A DNA stretch of 64,000 nt from JAIVJM01 sp963816985 (GTDB taxonomy: Bacteria > Acidobacteriota > Blastocatellia > Pyrinomonadales > Pyrinomonadaceae), in assembly GCA_963816985.1 (NCBI GenBank), contig CAWFMF010000004.1, forward strand, positions 1,364,001 through 1,428,000, in the 5' to 3' direction. Every line of letters begins with the position of its first letter. Within the stretch, counting starts at the first letter, position 1. This document shows, in pieces, positions 27,403-34,005 of the stretch. Below the pieces are notes generated by a model. The model was not told the origin of the DNA, did not search any database, and was given only the letters and a program-made list of their open reading frames with translations. A program made the translations under genes and the position numbers.

Positions 27403-28307
27403 GACCTCTTGCGAAAGTGGTTAACCGAGGCCGAGTTCATAGTCGTACAGCCCGGCGATCAAGTTGAAGCGCAGCGAGAAGCGCTGCCTCCGGTTGCGAT
27501 ACCGCTCCGCTAGGATGCGGAAGATTTTCAAGCTGCGGATGACGTGCTCGACCACGACCCGGCGTCGAGCTAACTCCCGGTTGCTTTGCTTCTGCTCCTC
27601 GGTTAGCTCTGACTTACGCGGCTTCTTGTGCGGCGTCCGGCTCTTTTCATGCAACTTCTGCAAGCCTTGATAGCCGCTGTCGGCCAGCACCTCCAGGCTC
27701 TCATGCAGCTCAAGGTTGCTGCGCTGATAGAGGGCGAAGTCATGGACGGGGCCGCGCCCATGATGAGTGCAGATAACTTGCCGGGTGCGCCCGTTGACCA
27801 CGATCTGGCTCTTCAAGGTGTGGCGCTTCTTTTTGCCGCTGTAGTAGGCTTTCTGCTTTTTTTCGGACGTTCTATCGGGGTCTCGGCGACATCCACCACG
27901 ACGAACTCGATCTGGTGGTCTGAAGGCTGCAACACTTTCTTGCCCGGCAGCTTGAAGGCCCGGCTCTTGGTCAAAATGTCTTCCACGCGCCGGATGACGC
28001 GGCACACGTTCGACTCGTGCAGGCCCCAACTCGTGGCGAGGTGGAAGAGCGTGCGGTACTCGCGCCAATACTCCAAGGTCAGCAAAACTTGGTCTTCGAC
28101 AGGGAGTTTAGGCGGTCGCCCCGTTTTACGCCGCGTCCTGGTCAGCCGCTTGGAGACGAGTTCGACCATGCGCTGAAATGTTTCCGGTTCGACCCCGCAA
28201 TAGCGTTTGAATTCTGCGGGGCGTAAAGCTTTGATTTGCTCGTAGCTCATAGGATTTTGCCTGCTGAGCTACTTGTCGCATCTTTTACCCGACTTTCGCA
28301 AGAGGTC
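27403..28307. mobile_element. IS5-type insertion sequence (905 bp) with TA target duplication
   Basis: The ends are GACCTCTTGCGAAAGT (27,403) and its inverse ACTTTCGCAAGAGGTC ending at 28,307, 16 bp perfect. TA flanks both sides (27,401-27,402 and 28,308-28,309). One transposase gene fills it on the minus strand. A small element with a 2-bp TA duplication and a frameshifted transposase fits the IS5 family, IS427-like group. The clean duplication and intact transposase frames suggest a recent insertion. Confidence 0.85.
27421..28250 (-). CDS. IS5-family transposase made by -1 frameshifting
   Basis: The first frame (28,250 to 27,813) encodes the helix-turn-helix part (GRPPKLPVEDQVLLTLEYWREYRTLFHLATSWGLHESNVCRV) and the first catalytic Asp (VVVDVAETPIERPKK). 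A run of seven A (27,857-27,863 on the complement) allows a -1 slip into the second frame (to 27,421), which carries KKRHTLKSQIVVNG, the second Asp in VLADSGYQGL and the Glu in VVVEHVIRSLKIFR. The joined product is about 275 residues, a complete DDE transposase. Overlapping frames with an A-run are the normal expression mode of such elements, so this is probably functional, not broken. Confidence 0.85.
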
Positions 28308-28807
28308 TATTTTTGCGACAGCGTGCGGTACACCACGAAGACGCGGTTAAGAAAGCTCCAAGACGCGACCTTCACTCTCAAGCTGAAAGACCTTCCGAAC
28401 AACGGACTTGAGATCGCTTTAGAAAAGGATGGGCAGAGCTATTGCATCAAGGTCTATAAGTCGGTTCATGGGCTACTGCCCGCGCCCGGACGGTCGTTCT
28501 CAAAGCAACGGTTCTGGGAACAGGCCACACTCTACGCAGAAGAAGAGGTTGCAATTATAAACCTCGCCGTTACTTGGCACGTAGACGGACATTACAACTT
28601 GCTTGGCCTTGATTTATGTCGCCCCGCATTAGTCGGAGGTGTGCAGGATATAGGCCAGCAAAAGTGGTCTATACCTGTGCCGCATCCCGCTACTTTGATT
28701 ACCCTTGACGATGTAACCCCCCCGGCTAATGAAGATCACGACTCATACGACCGGCGGGCTGACGAAGACGAAGACGATTTGGACATCTCTGCGGACGAGG
28801 GGGGCAA

Positions 28808-29929
28808 GTGAAGGCAAACGGGAACAGGTTCAAACGGGCGCGTGAGATGATGGGACTCACGCAGAAGCAGGTCGCCAAGATGGTTGACCTGTCACAGTCT
28901 ACTATTGCCCGCATCGAGCAAAACGCTCTTGAGCCTTCACCCGAACACGTCGAGCGTATTGCAGCACATTTAGGCTTCGACGTTGCTTTCTTTTACCAAC
29001 CGCCGGGGCCAGACTTCCCCTATGGCTCGCTTCTTTACCGCAAGCGTTCCGCGATGAAAAGCGCAGACCAATCGCGGTTGCATCAGACCGCGTGGGCAGC
29101 GTTTATCATGCATGAGCACATGGCGAAGCAACTCAAGCGCGTCCCGCCTCTTCGCCTCCCCGCTCTCGCCGGAGAGCCGCCAGAGTTGGCGGCGCAGTTG
29201 ACGCGCGACGCTTTAGGTTGTGAGCCAGACACGCCGATAGATAGGTTGCTCTTCAAGTTGGAAGCCTGTGGTGTCTGCGTCTTTGCGCTGCCGGACAACG
29301 TAGAAGATTACGACGCTTTTATGTTGTGGGCGGCGGGCCAGCATAAGCCCGTTATTGTAGTGAATACTGACAAACCTGGGGATAGAATCCGGTGGACGAC
29401 CGCACATGAAGCGGGGCACGCGGTCATGCATCATTCGCTACGGGGAAGCACTGAGGATGTAGAGAAAGAGGCTGACATCTTTGCGAGCGAACTTCTAATG
29501 CCCGCTGAAGCCATGCGGCAAGCTCTCGCCTACCCGGTTACACTTTCTAGCCTTGCCGATCTAAAGCTCCAATGGGGCGTGTCTATGCAGGCTCTTAAAG
29601 TGCGGGCGCGCGATCTGGGAATAATATCCCCGCATCAATACAAGCATCTAGTAGTGCAGCAATCAAAGCTGTGGGGCGTGAAGCAAGAGCCGGAAAATCT
29701 AGCCATCCCGCCGGAAAGACCGCGCGCCCTTAGAAAGATGGCTGAAGAATTGTACGGCAACCCTATCAACTATCAGAAGCTTGCACGCGAGACGCACTTA
29801 CCAATAATGACTGTGAAGAGCATTATCCAAGAGCACGCGAGTAAGGAAGACTTGTCGCGTAGTTGGCGGAAGCCAACGCAGGGGCAAGTGGTGTCAATAG
29901 GGGATAAGCGCAAGGCTCAAGCTCAGTAA
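28808..29929 (+). CDS. XRE regulator fused to ImmA/IrrE-type zinc metalloprotease
   Basis: The protein has 373 residues and a GTG start overlapping the previous stop (GTGA). Residues ~8-62 form an XRE helix-turn-helix (FKRAREMMGLTQKQVAKMVDLSQSTIARIEQNALEPS). The ImmA/IrrE (DUF955) domain carries TTAHEAGHAVMHH, a zinc HExxH motif, and EKEADIFASELLMPAEAM with the downstream Glu and the LLMP signature. Proteins of this type act as antitoxin-proteases or repressor-cleaving regulators on mobile elements (ImmA, IrrE, and several two-gene defence modules). Its partner here is the IS-interrupted gene. The codon and GC style is less GC-rich than in flanking genes. Confidence 0.88.
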   Translation: MKANGNRFKRAREMMGLTQKQVAKMVDLSQSTIARIEQNALEPSPEHVERIAAHLGFDVAFFYQPPGPDFPYGSLLYRKRSAMKSADQSRLHQTAWAAFIMHEHMAKQLKRVPPLRLPALAGEPPELAAQLTRDALGCEPDTPIDRLLFKLEACGVCVFALPDNVEDYDAFMLWAAGQHKPVIVVNTDKPGDRIRWTTAHEAGHAVMHHSLRGSTEDVEKEADIFASELLMPAEAMRQALAYPVTLSSLADLKLQWGVSMQALKVRARDLGIISPHQYKHLVVQQSKLWGVKQEPENLAIPPERPRALRKMAEELYGNPINYQKLARETHLPIMTVKSIIQEHASKEDLSRSWRKPTQGQVVSIGDKRKAQAQ

Positions 29930-29933
29930 TATT

Positions 29934-30089
29934 TCACTTCTTCGCCTTCTCACTTTGGCGCGGTCTGTTCCAGTAGGGGCTTTTACACTTCGGGCAGACG
30001 CGCGGCTCGTTCTCAACGTCGCGCGGAATCCATTCGTGGTCGCACCGCTCACAGGTGTAAGACCAAACTGTGATCTTCTTCTTAGCCAT
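29934..30089 (-). CDS. Small zinc-ribbon protein
   Basis: The protein has 51 residues and GAGGT 4-5 bases before the ATG. It has two Cys pairs: YTCERCDHEW and RVCPKCKSPYWNRP, a rubredoxin-like zinc ribbon common as a stand-alone protein beside toxin-antitoxin genes. It lies tail to tail with the ImmA/IrrE gene, 4 bases apart, and has its own promoter at 30,097-30,125. It probably binds nucleic acid or protein; the role is unknown. Confidence 0.75.
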   Translation of the reverse strand: MAKKKITVWSYTCERCDHEWIPRDVENEPRVCPKCKSPYWNRPRQSEKAKK

Positions 30090-30096
30090 ACCTCGC

Positions 30097-30125
30097 AATA
30101 TATACCTGAAATAATATACCGTCAA
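30097..30125 (-). promoter_or_regulatory. Promoter of the zinc-ribbon gene
   Basis: On the minus strand TTGACG (30,125-30,120), a 17-base spacer and TATATT (30,102-30,097) stand 7 bases before the ATG, so the mRNA would have almost no leader. AATATACC-like words cluster here (30,099, 30,113, 30,149). Confidence 0.6.
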
Positions 30126-30207
30126 GTGAGATTTATCTCTGACAGGTGTATATACCTTCGGTAATATACTCATGCGTAAGCGGACAAAACATCGGAGGCG
30201 CAGAAGC

Positions 30208-31443
30208 ATGAGTCTGAGAGAGAAAAAGGGCCGCGAGATAGCTGAGAAGTCGCGAATTAGGCGTAAAGGAAATCTCTGGCTTGTTCCCGCGCAGACGGGG
30301 CGCGGCTTGTACCAAGTTGACTTTGACGGCGAGCGTTGCACCTGCCCGGATTATGAGATACGCCGCCAGCGTTGCAAGCACTTGTTTGCCGTCCAGTTCG
30401 CCATAGCGAAGACTGTTTACACAAGGTCAACCGTCTCGGAGAACGGCAAGACCACGACCGCAGAGAGGGTCGAAGTCGAACGCAAGACTTACAGGCAAAT
30501 GTGGCCCGCTTACAACAAAGCGCAGACCAACGAGAAAAGGATTTTTCTCTACCTGCTCAACAAGCTCTGTCAGGGCGTCGGCTCTCCCGCCCAACACGGC
30601 GCGGGGCGCAGGTTCCTGCCCCTTGAAGACGTTATCTTCGCTATGGCCTTCAAGGTCTATTCTACCGTGTCGGGCCGTAGATTTATGTCAGACCTGAAGG
30701 ACGCTCACGCCAAAGGCTACCTCTCGCAAGTTCCGAGCTATAACGCGGTCTTCGACTACTTCAACACGGAGATAGCTACTGATTACCTGTTAATGCTCAT
30801 TGAAGAATCCAGCCTGCCCCTCTCCGCTATCGAATGTGACTTTGCGGTTGATTCTACCGGCTTGTCGGGCAGCCGCTTTATTCAATGGGTGGAGGCCAAG
30901 TATAACGACGAGAAACTACTTTTAGAGCGGGACTGGATAAAGATGCACCTTTGCTGCGGCGTCAAAACCAACGTCGTCACGGCGGTTGAAATCACCGAAA
31001 AGTACAAAAGCGATACCCACCACTTCAAGCCGTTGGTGAAGGCCACCGCGCGCAACTTCAGGATGCGCGAAGTCTCTGCGGACAAGGCTTACAGTTCAAA
31101 TGCCAACATGCAAGTCGCCGCCGACGTTAACGCCGTCCCGTACATCGCCTTTAGGTCTAATGCGGTCGGTAATTACAAGCGAAGCACAACTCTCTGGAAA
31201 CAGATGTACCATTACTTCTCGCTACACACGGAGCGATTCATGCGCTCTTATCACAAGCGGTCGAACGTCGAAACGACGTTCCACATGATTAAGTCGAAGT
31301 TCGGGGATGCGTTGCGGAGCAAGACGGAGCGGGCGCAGATCAACGAGGCGTTGTGCAAGGTACTCTGCCACAACATCTGTTGCCTCATTCAGTCTATGTT
31401 TGAGTTGAACTTGAAGCCGAAGTTTTACGCTGAAGTAGCTTGA
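30208..31443 (+). CDS. DDE transposase with N-terminal SWIM zinc finger
   Basis: The protein has 411 residues from the ATG at 30,208, which has GGAGG 8 bases upstream; an ATG at 30,172 lacks one. Residues ~35-65 hold a SWIM finger (RCTCPDYEIRRQRCKHLFA, CxC-CxH). The IS4-like DDE core follows: first Asp in FAVDSTGLSGSRF, second in VSADKAYSS, Glu in RSNVETTFHMIKSKFG. SWIM fingers bind DNA or protein and occur in Mu-type and eukaryotic transposases; fusion to this core is unusual. No terminal repeats of its own are obvious, although CTGACAGGTG occurs on both sides (30,139 and 31,489). Confidence 0.82.
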   Translation: MSLREKKGREIAEKSRIRRKGNLWLVPAQTGRGLYQVDFDGERCTCPDYEIRRQRCKHLFAVQFAIAKTVYTRSTVSENGKTTTAERVEVERKTYRQMWPAYNKAQTNEKRIFLYLLNKLCQGVGSPAQHGAGRRFLPLEDVIFAMAFKVYSTVSGRRFMSDLKDAHAKGYLSQVPSYNAVFDYFNTEIATDYLLMLIEESSLPLSAIECDFAVDSTGLSGSRFIQWVEAKYNDEKLLLERDWIKMHLCCGVKTNVVTAVEITEKYKSDTHHFKPLVKATARNFRMREVSADKAYSSNANMQVAADVNAVPYIAFRSNAVGNYKRSTTLWKQMYHYFSLHTERFMRSYHKRSNVETTFHMIKSKFGDALRSKTERAQINEALCKVLCHNICCLIQSMFELNLKPKFYAEVA

Positions 31444-31450
31444 TGGACGG

Positions 31451-31477
31451 ACGCCCCGGCGTTATGATGCGGGGCGT
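31451..31477 (+). terminator. Hairpin after the SWIM transposase gene
   Basis: ACGCCCC (31,451) pairs with GGGGCGT (31,471-31,477) around a 13-base loop that can pair further. The T-tract is poor, so it is a modest candidate. Confidence 0.45.
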
Positions 31478-31538
31478 TCACCACCCGCCTGACAGGTGAA
31501 TGGAAGCGGCGCGACACCCAAAGCGTCGCTTTCTTCTT

Positions 31539-31814
31539 TTAGGTGCGCTTGCCTCTGGCCGGGAGCTTCGCGGGCACGTCGAGCTTATCATCCGCCAAAA
31601 TCTCTAGCGAGATGTTCGCCAGCCTCGCGTAAGCCAATAAGAGTTGTAGCGGCGGCTCGCGTTTCCCTTGCTCGAAGTTGGAGATTTGCGCGGCGTAAAG
31701 CGGCGACTCTTCGTAGTCGAGACTCTTAACTATCCCCGTCTGACTCAATCCGAGAGCCATCCTGATTTGACAGAGCTTTTCCCCTAGACGCTTCGGGGCG
31801 GGCCGACGTGCCAT
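31539..31814 (-). CDS. XRE-family transcriptional regulator
   Basis: The protein has 91 residues. One helix-turn-helix covers ~8-70 (LGEKLCQIRMALGLSQTGIVKSLDYEESPLYAAQISNFEQGKREPPLQLLLAYARLA). It is a small stand-alone repressor of the kind that controls mobile-element modules. The ATG overlaps the stop of a 39-codon frame upstream (TGATG), implying coupled translation. It may read the AATATACC-type sites near 30,100 and 32,005 (inference). Confidence 0.8.
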   Translation of the reverse strand: MARRPAPKRLGEKLCQIRMALGLSQTGIVKSLDYEESPLYAAQISNFEQGKREPPLQLLLAYARLANISLEILADDKLDVPAKLPARGKRT

Positions 31815-31933
31815 CAGGAGTCACCCCCTGACCGCACTTCGCCCTTGCCTTTGCTATCAACCGATAGTAGGATGCTTCTGCGTAACCGATTCGCCGTGAG
31901 TAAGAACCTCTCAAACTCAACGGCGATGCTCAT
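31814..31933 (-). CDS. Possible 39-residue leader protein coupled to the XRE gene
   Basis: The ATG at 31,933 opens MSIAVEFERFLLTANRLRRS, running to a TGA that overlaps the XRE start codon. The tight TGATG junction is the main support; the ribosome site is weak (GAG) and no family is recognised. Confidence 0.35.
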   Translation of the reverse strand: MSIAVEFERFLLTANRLRRSILLSVDSKGKGEVRSGGDS

Positions 31934-32004
31934 CACTCGGTTTTGAGGCTGAGGCGTGAGCTACGCATGACCGTCGCAGGTTTTCAAAGACACAGAACGC
32001 GCGG

Positions 32005-32032
32005 AATATACCATTATGAACCTCACGCTAAA
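32005..32032 (-). promoter_or_regulatory. Possible promoter of the XRE operon
   Basis: On the minus strand TTTAGC (32,032-32,027), a 16-base spacer and TATATT (32,010-32,005). The plus-strand word AATATACC here repeats that near 30,113. The remaining sequence to 32,189 has no recognisable gene. Confidence 0.35.
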
Positions 32033-32189
32033 AGGCATTTTAGTGACAGATAAAGGATAGGGGCGCGGGAAGGTGACGCGCTTCTAAGCACGCCCGCTGT
32101 CGTCGGGCGGCGGGCTGTGCCAGCAGGGCCGTGCGTGCGTCGGGGGCGACGTGCGCGCGGCTTCGCCGTGTCTGGAATTACCGGGCAGA

Positions 32190-33271
32190 CTAAATAATTG
32201 AAGCCTGAGCATAAATCAGGCAGCGATACGCCATCGCGCTAACTCCAACGGCTCTTTGATATGTGCCACTGCTCGGCCAGCCCGATAGTTGCACAAGAAG
32301 ATGATCTGATACAGCCACACGCTGGCGATGACGAACGCGCCGCTGCGGTGAAGCCCTTTGCTCGGACATGCTTTCAGGTCGCACGCTTGGATGACTCGTT
32401 GAAACAACAACTCAATGGTCTCTTTGCGATAAGCATACAGATCGTGCTTAAAACTGCGTCGCTTCGAGGGCAACTGCGAAGGTGTCAACAACCAGCCACC
32501 TGCTTGAGCGTAGCTCTTTGTTAAAGCCCGACTGCCGAAGGTCGTGTCGCCGAGCAACACGGAAGTGATGGGCAATCGCTTTTGAGCCAGTGCTTGAGCC
32601 ATTACGGTCGCTTCGCCGACGGCGTTGGACTGCCATGTGGCGAACACCGGCACGGGATAGGGGAAAACCAAGCCCTGCAAGACTAAGCGATAGCCTTGCA
32701 CCCAGCCGCGATAGCCGCTCTTGAACCAGTGCGACTCAGTATCAACATTACGCAGCCGTGCTGGGATGCGCCCCTTGAGCCGATGCTTTTTGTGCCACTT
32801 CGGCCCCTGTGCTTCATACATCCGACCGTCAATGGCGCTCGTCTGTGGCAGCGTCGCATCTGGTTGCACCTCTTGGCTGAGTTGATGCCCCATGACGACG
32901 ACTTGAGCTTCAATCTCGGGCAGCAACTTCTTCAATCGGCGGTCAATCGTGGTGCGATGTGGAACGCTTATGAATCCGATTGCTTGCCGCAGAGCTGCGT
33001 CACTCAAGAGCAAGCGAGACAACTCTGAAGCTTTGAAAGTGCGTAATGTTACAGCGGCCACAGCGAGCAGCAAAAACGAGCGACCGGAATAGGTTCGCGG
33101 CTTACCGCGCTTGCTTTGCGGTGGCAGTTCTCGGTAGTGTTCCCGTGCCTGTTGGATCAAAGACAACAGGCCGTCGGGGAGTTGGGTATGTTGGCACATG
33201 TCCCAAGAATCGCAGAAACATAGCGGTTTCTGCGACCCCCGACGATTTATGCACACGCTTCAAATAATTAC
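32190..33271. mobile_element. IS4-like insertion sequence at the right end of the inserted element
   Basis: Imperfect terminal repeats flank one transposase gene: left TTGAAGCCTGAGCATAAATC ends near 32,217 and right (inverted) TTGAAGCGTGTGCATAAATC begins near 33,263. Just outside both ends lies AATTACCGGGCA (32,176 and 33,266), which may be a target duplication or part of the ends; borders are therefore approximate. Confidence 0.6.
32216..33199 (-). CDS. IS4-like DDE transposase
   Basis: The protein has 327 residues from the ATG at 33,199; a GTG at 33,256 inside the terminal repeat would add 19. A helical N-terminal part (RSFLLLAVAAVTLRTFKASELSRLLLS) precedes the catalytic core with Asp in SAIDGRMYEA, Asp in VLLGDTTFGSRAL and Glu in YRKETIELLFQRVIQ (YREK-like), the IS4 pattern. 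It appears intact. Sitting next to the right terminal repeat of the 6.2-kb element, it is the best candidate to have mobilised it. Confidence 0.8.
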   Translation of the reverse strand: MCQHTQLPDGLLSLIQQAREHYRELPPQSKRGKPRTYSGRSFLLLAVAAVTLRTFKASELSRLLLSDAALRQAIGFISVPHRTTIDRRLKKLLPEIEAQVVVMGHQLSQEVQPDATLPQTSAIDGRMYEAQGPKWHKKHRLKGRIPARLRNVDTESHWFKSGYRGWVQGYRLVLQGLVFPYPVPVFATWQSNAVGEATVMAQALAQKRLPITSVLLGDTTFGSRALTKSYAQAGGWLLTPSQLPSKRRSFKHDLYAYRKETIELLFQRVIQACDLKACPSKGLHRSGAFVIASVWLYQIIFLCNYRAGRAVAHIKEPLELARWRIAA

Positions 33272-33368
33272 CGGGCAACAGACCATTGTCGGGCAAAGCC
33301 AATCGAGCGCAGTAAAACTTCATCTAACGACAGATTAAAACTGCCCGATTCTTAAGGGCCTTCGGCGG

Positions 33369-33390
33369 GGCCGCGCGCGCGGCCTCTTTT
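33369..33390 (+). terminator. GC-rich hairpin with T-run after the inserted element
   Basis: GGCCGCGCGCGCGGCC is self-complementary and followed by TCTTTT. No gene on the plus strand ends nearby except through the insertion, so it may be the original egtB terminator, displaced by the 6.2-kb insertion (inference). Confidence 0.5.
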
Positions 33391-33481
33391 ATGGCGGGCG
33401 GTCGGCGACCGCCGCTCGGTGGTACGGGGGTTGCCATACGTCTCCGTGGTTGGGAATTTTAGTTTCTAAGGAGACACTGTT

Positions 33482-33904
33482 TTGTTCAAGAAGACTTTTT
33501 CGTTCATCCTTTCCGGCATACTGATTTCGGCGATTTTCGGCTCGCAGACGGCCAGCGCGAAGACCGTTGACGCGGCGCGGCAGGCGGCGGATGCGAGGGC
33601 GAAGGTGCAGAAGATGGGCACGGGCTCGCAGGCGCGCGTCGAAGTTAAGCTGCGCGACGACTCGAAGGTGAAGGGCTACGTCACGGCGGCGGACGAAGAG
33701 ACTTTCTCCGTCACGGACTCGAAGACGGGCGCTTCGCGGACGTTCAACTACGCCGAGGTGTCGAAGGTCAGCAAGTCCGGCGGCTCTTCGATGCGCAAGA
33801 AGATTCTCATCGGCGCGGCGGTCGCGGCGGGCGTGGTGGTCGGAATAGTTTTATCCCGCGAATTGCTCTGCGACGGCGGCGCGCAGGATCGCGGCATCTG
33901 CTAA
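33482..33904 (+). CDS. Secreted LSm-like protein with membrane helix
   Basis: The protein has 140 residues from a TTG start with AAGGAGA 8-9 bases upstream. The signal peptide MFKKTFSFILSGILISAIFGSQTASA is followed by a short helix and an Sm-like beta-barrel segment (ARVEVKLRDDSKVKGYVTAADEETFSVTD). A second hydrophobic helix lies at ~108-125 (KILIGAAVAAGVVVGIVL) and the tail has two Cys. Such proteins are common in acidobacteria and have no assigned role. It is ended by the large palindrome at 33,925. Confidence 0.7.
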   Translation: MFKKTFSFILSGILISAIFGSQTASAKTVDAARQAADARAKVQKMGTGSQARVEVKLRDDSKVKGYVTAADEETFSVTDSKTGASRTFNYAEVSKVSKSGGSSMRKKILIGAAVAAGVVVGIVLSRELLCDGGAQDRGIC

Positions 33905-33924
33905 CACGGACGCCGACGATTAAA

Positions 33925-34002
33925 ACAGAACCGCGAGCGGTAGCGAGCGGGTTGACGCTGGTTAAGCTCAACCCGCTCGCTACCGCTCGCGGTTCTGTTT
34001 TC
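33925..34002. terminator. 31-bp-stem palindromic terminator between convergent genes
   Basis: The left arm 33,925-33,955 (ACAGAACCGCGAGCGGTAGC onward) is perfectly inverted at 33,968-33,998 around a 12-base loop, followed by TTTTCG. It lies exactly between two converging genes. The word GAGCGGTAGCGAGCGGGTT looks like a reiterated genomic element. Confidence 0.85.
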
Positions 34003-34005
34003 GTT

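Larger units (their letters stand above)
27272..28811 (+). pseudogene. Unknown acidic-tailed protein gene split by an IS5-type insertion
   Basis: The first 43 codons (MTPEEHLNFLLRFLKELYRI...EVFY) end at a TAG made by the IS border. The same frame resumes after the IS (YFCDSVRYTTKTRLRKLQ...). Deleting the IS and one TA copy restores 633 bases, exactly 211 codons. The restored 210-residue protein has an N-terminal amphipathic helix, a mixed alpha/beta middle (ATFTLKLKDLPNNGLEIALE, FWEQATLYAEEEVAIINLAV) and a very acidic tail (DEDEDDLDISADEGG). It overlaps the XRE-ImmA/IrrE gene by 4 bases, so it is the first gene of a two-gene module, perhaps the toxin or effector partner. The family is unrecognised. 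Confidence 0.75.
27074..33309. mobile_element. 6.2-kb inserted element with 17-bp TIRs and 9-bp target duplications
   Basis: GGCTTTGCCCGACAATG at 27,083-27,099 is perfectly inverted at 33,284-33,300. Immediately outside lie identical AATCGAGCG copies (27,074-27,082 and 33,301-33,309), as expected for a 9-bp target duplication. The element proper is 27,083-33,300. Related words (AATTGTCGGGCA at 27,114 and 27,134; AATTACCGGGCA at 32,176 and 33,266) repeat near both ends. The content is foreign in style: lower GC around 28.3-31.4 kb, two DDE transposases, XRE regulators and an ImmA/IrrE module. Duplications of 9-12 bp are typical of IS4-type transposases; which internal transposase moves it is not known. 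Confidence 0.75.

Noticed and set aside
27857..27863. A7 run as a disabling frameshift in the IS transposase
   Set aside because: The site and frame relation match programmed -1 frameshifting in IS5-type elements and the joined protein is complete.
28236..28307. Start of the post-IS frame inside the IS
   Set aside because: The upstream codons belong to IS sequence; the natural frame begins at 27,272 before the insertion.
32261..32524. Plus-strand frames over the IS4-like transposase
   Set aside because: Antisense shadows of the transposase gene.
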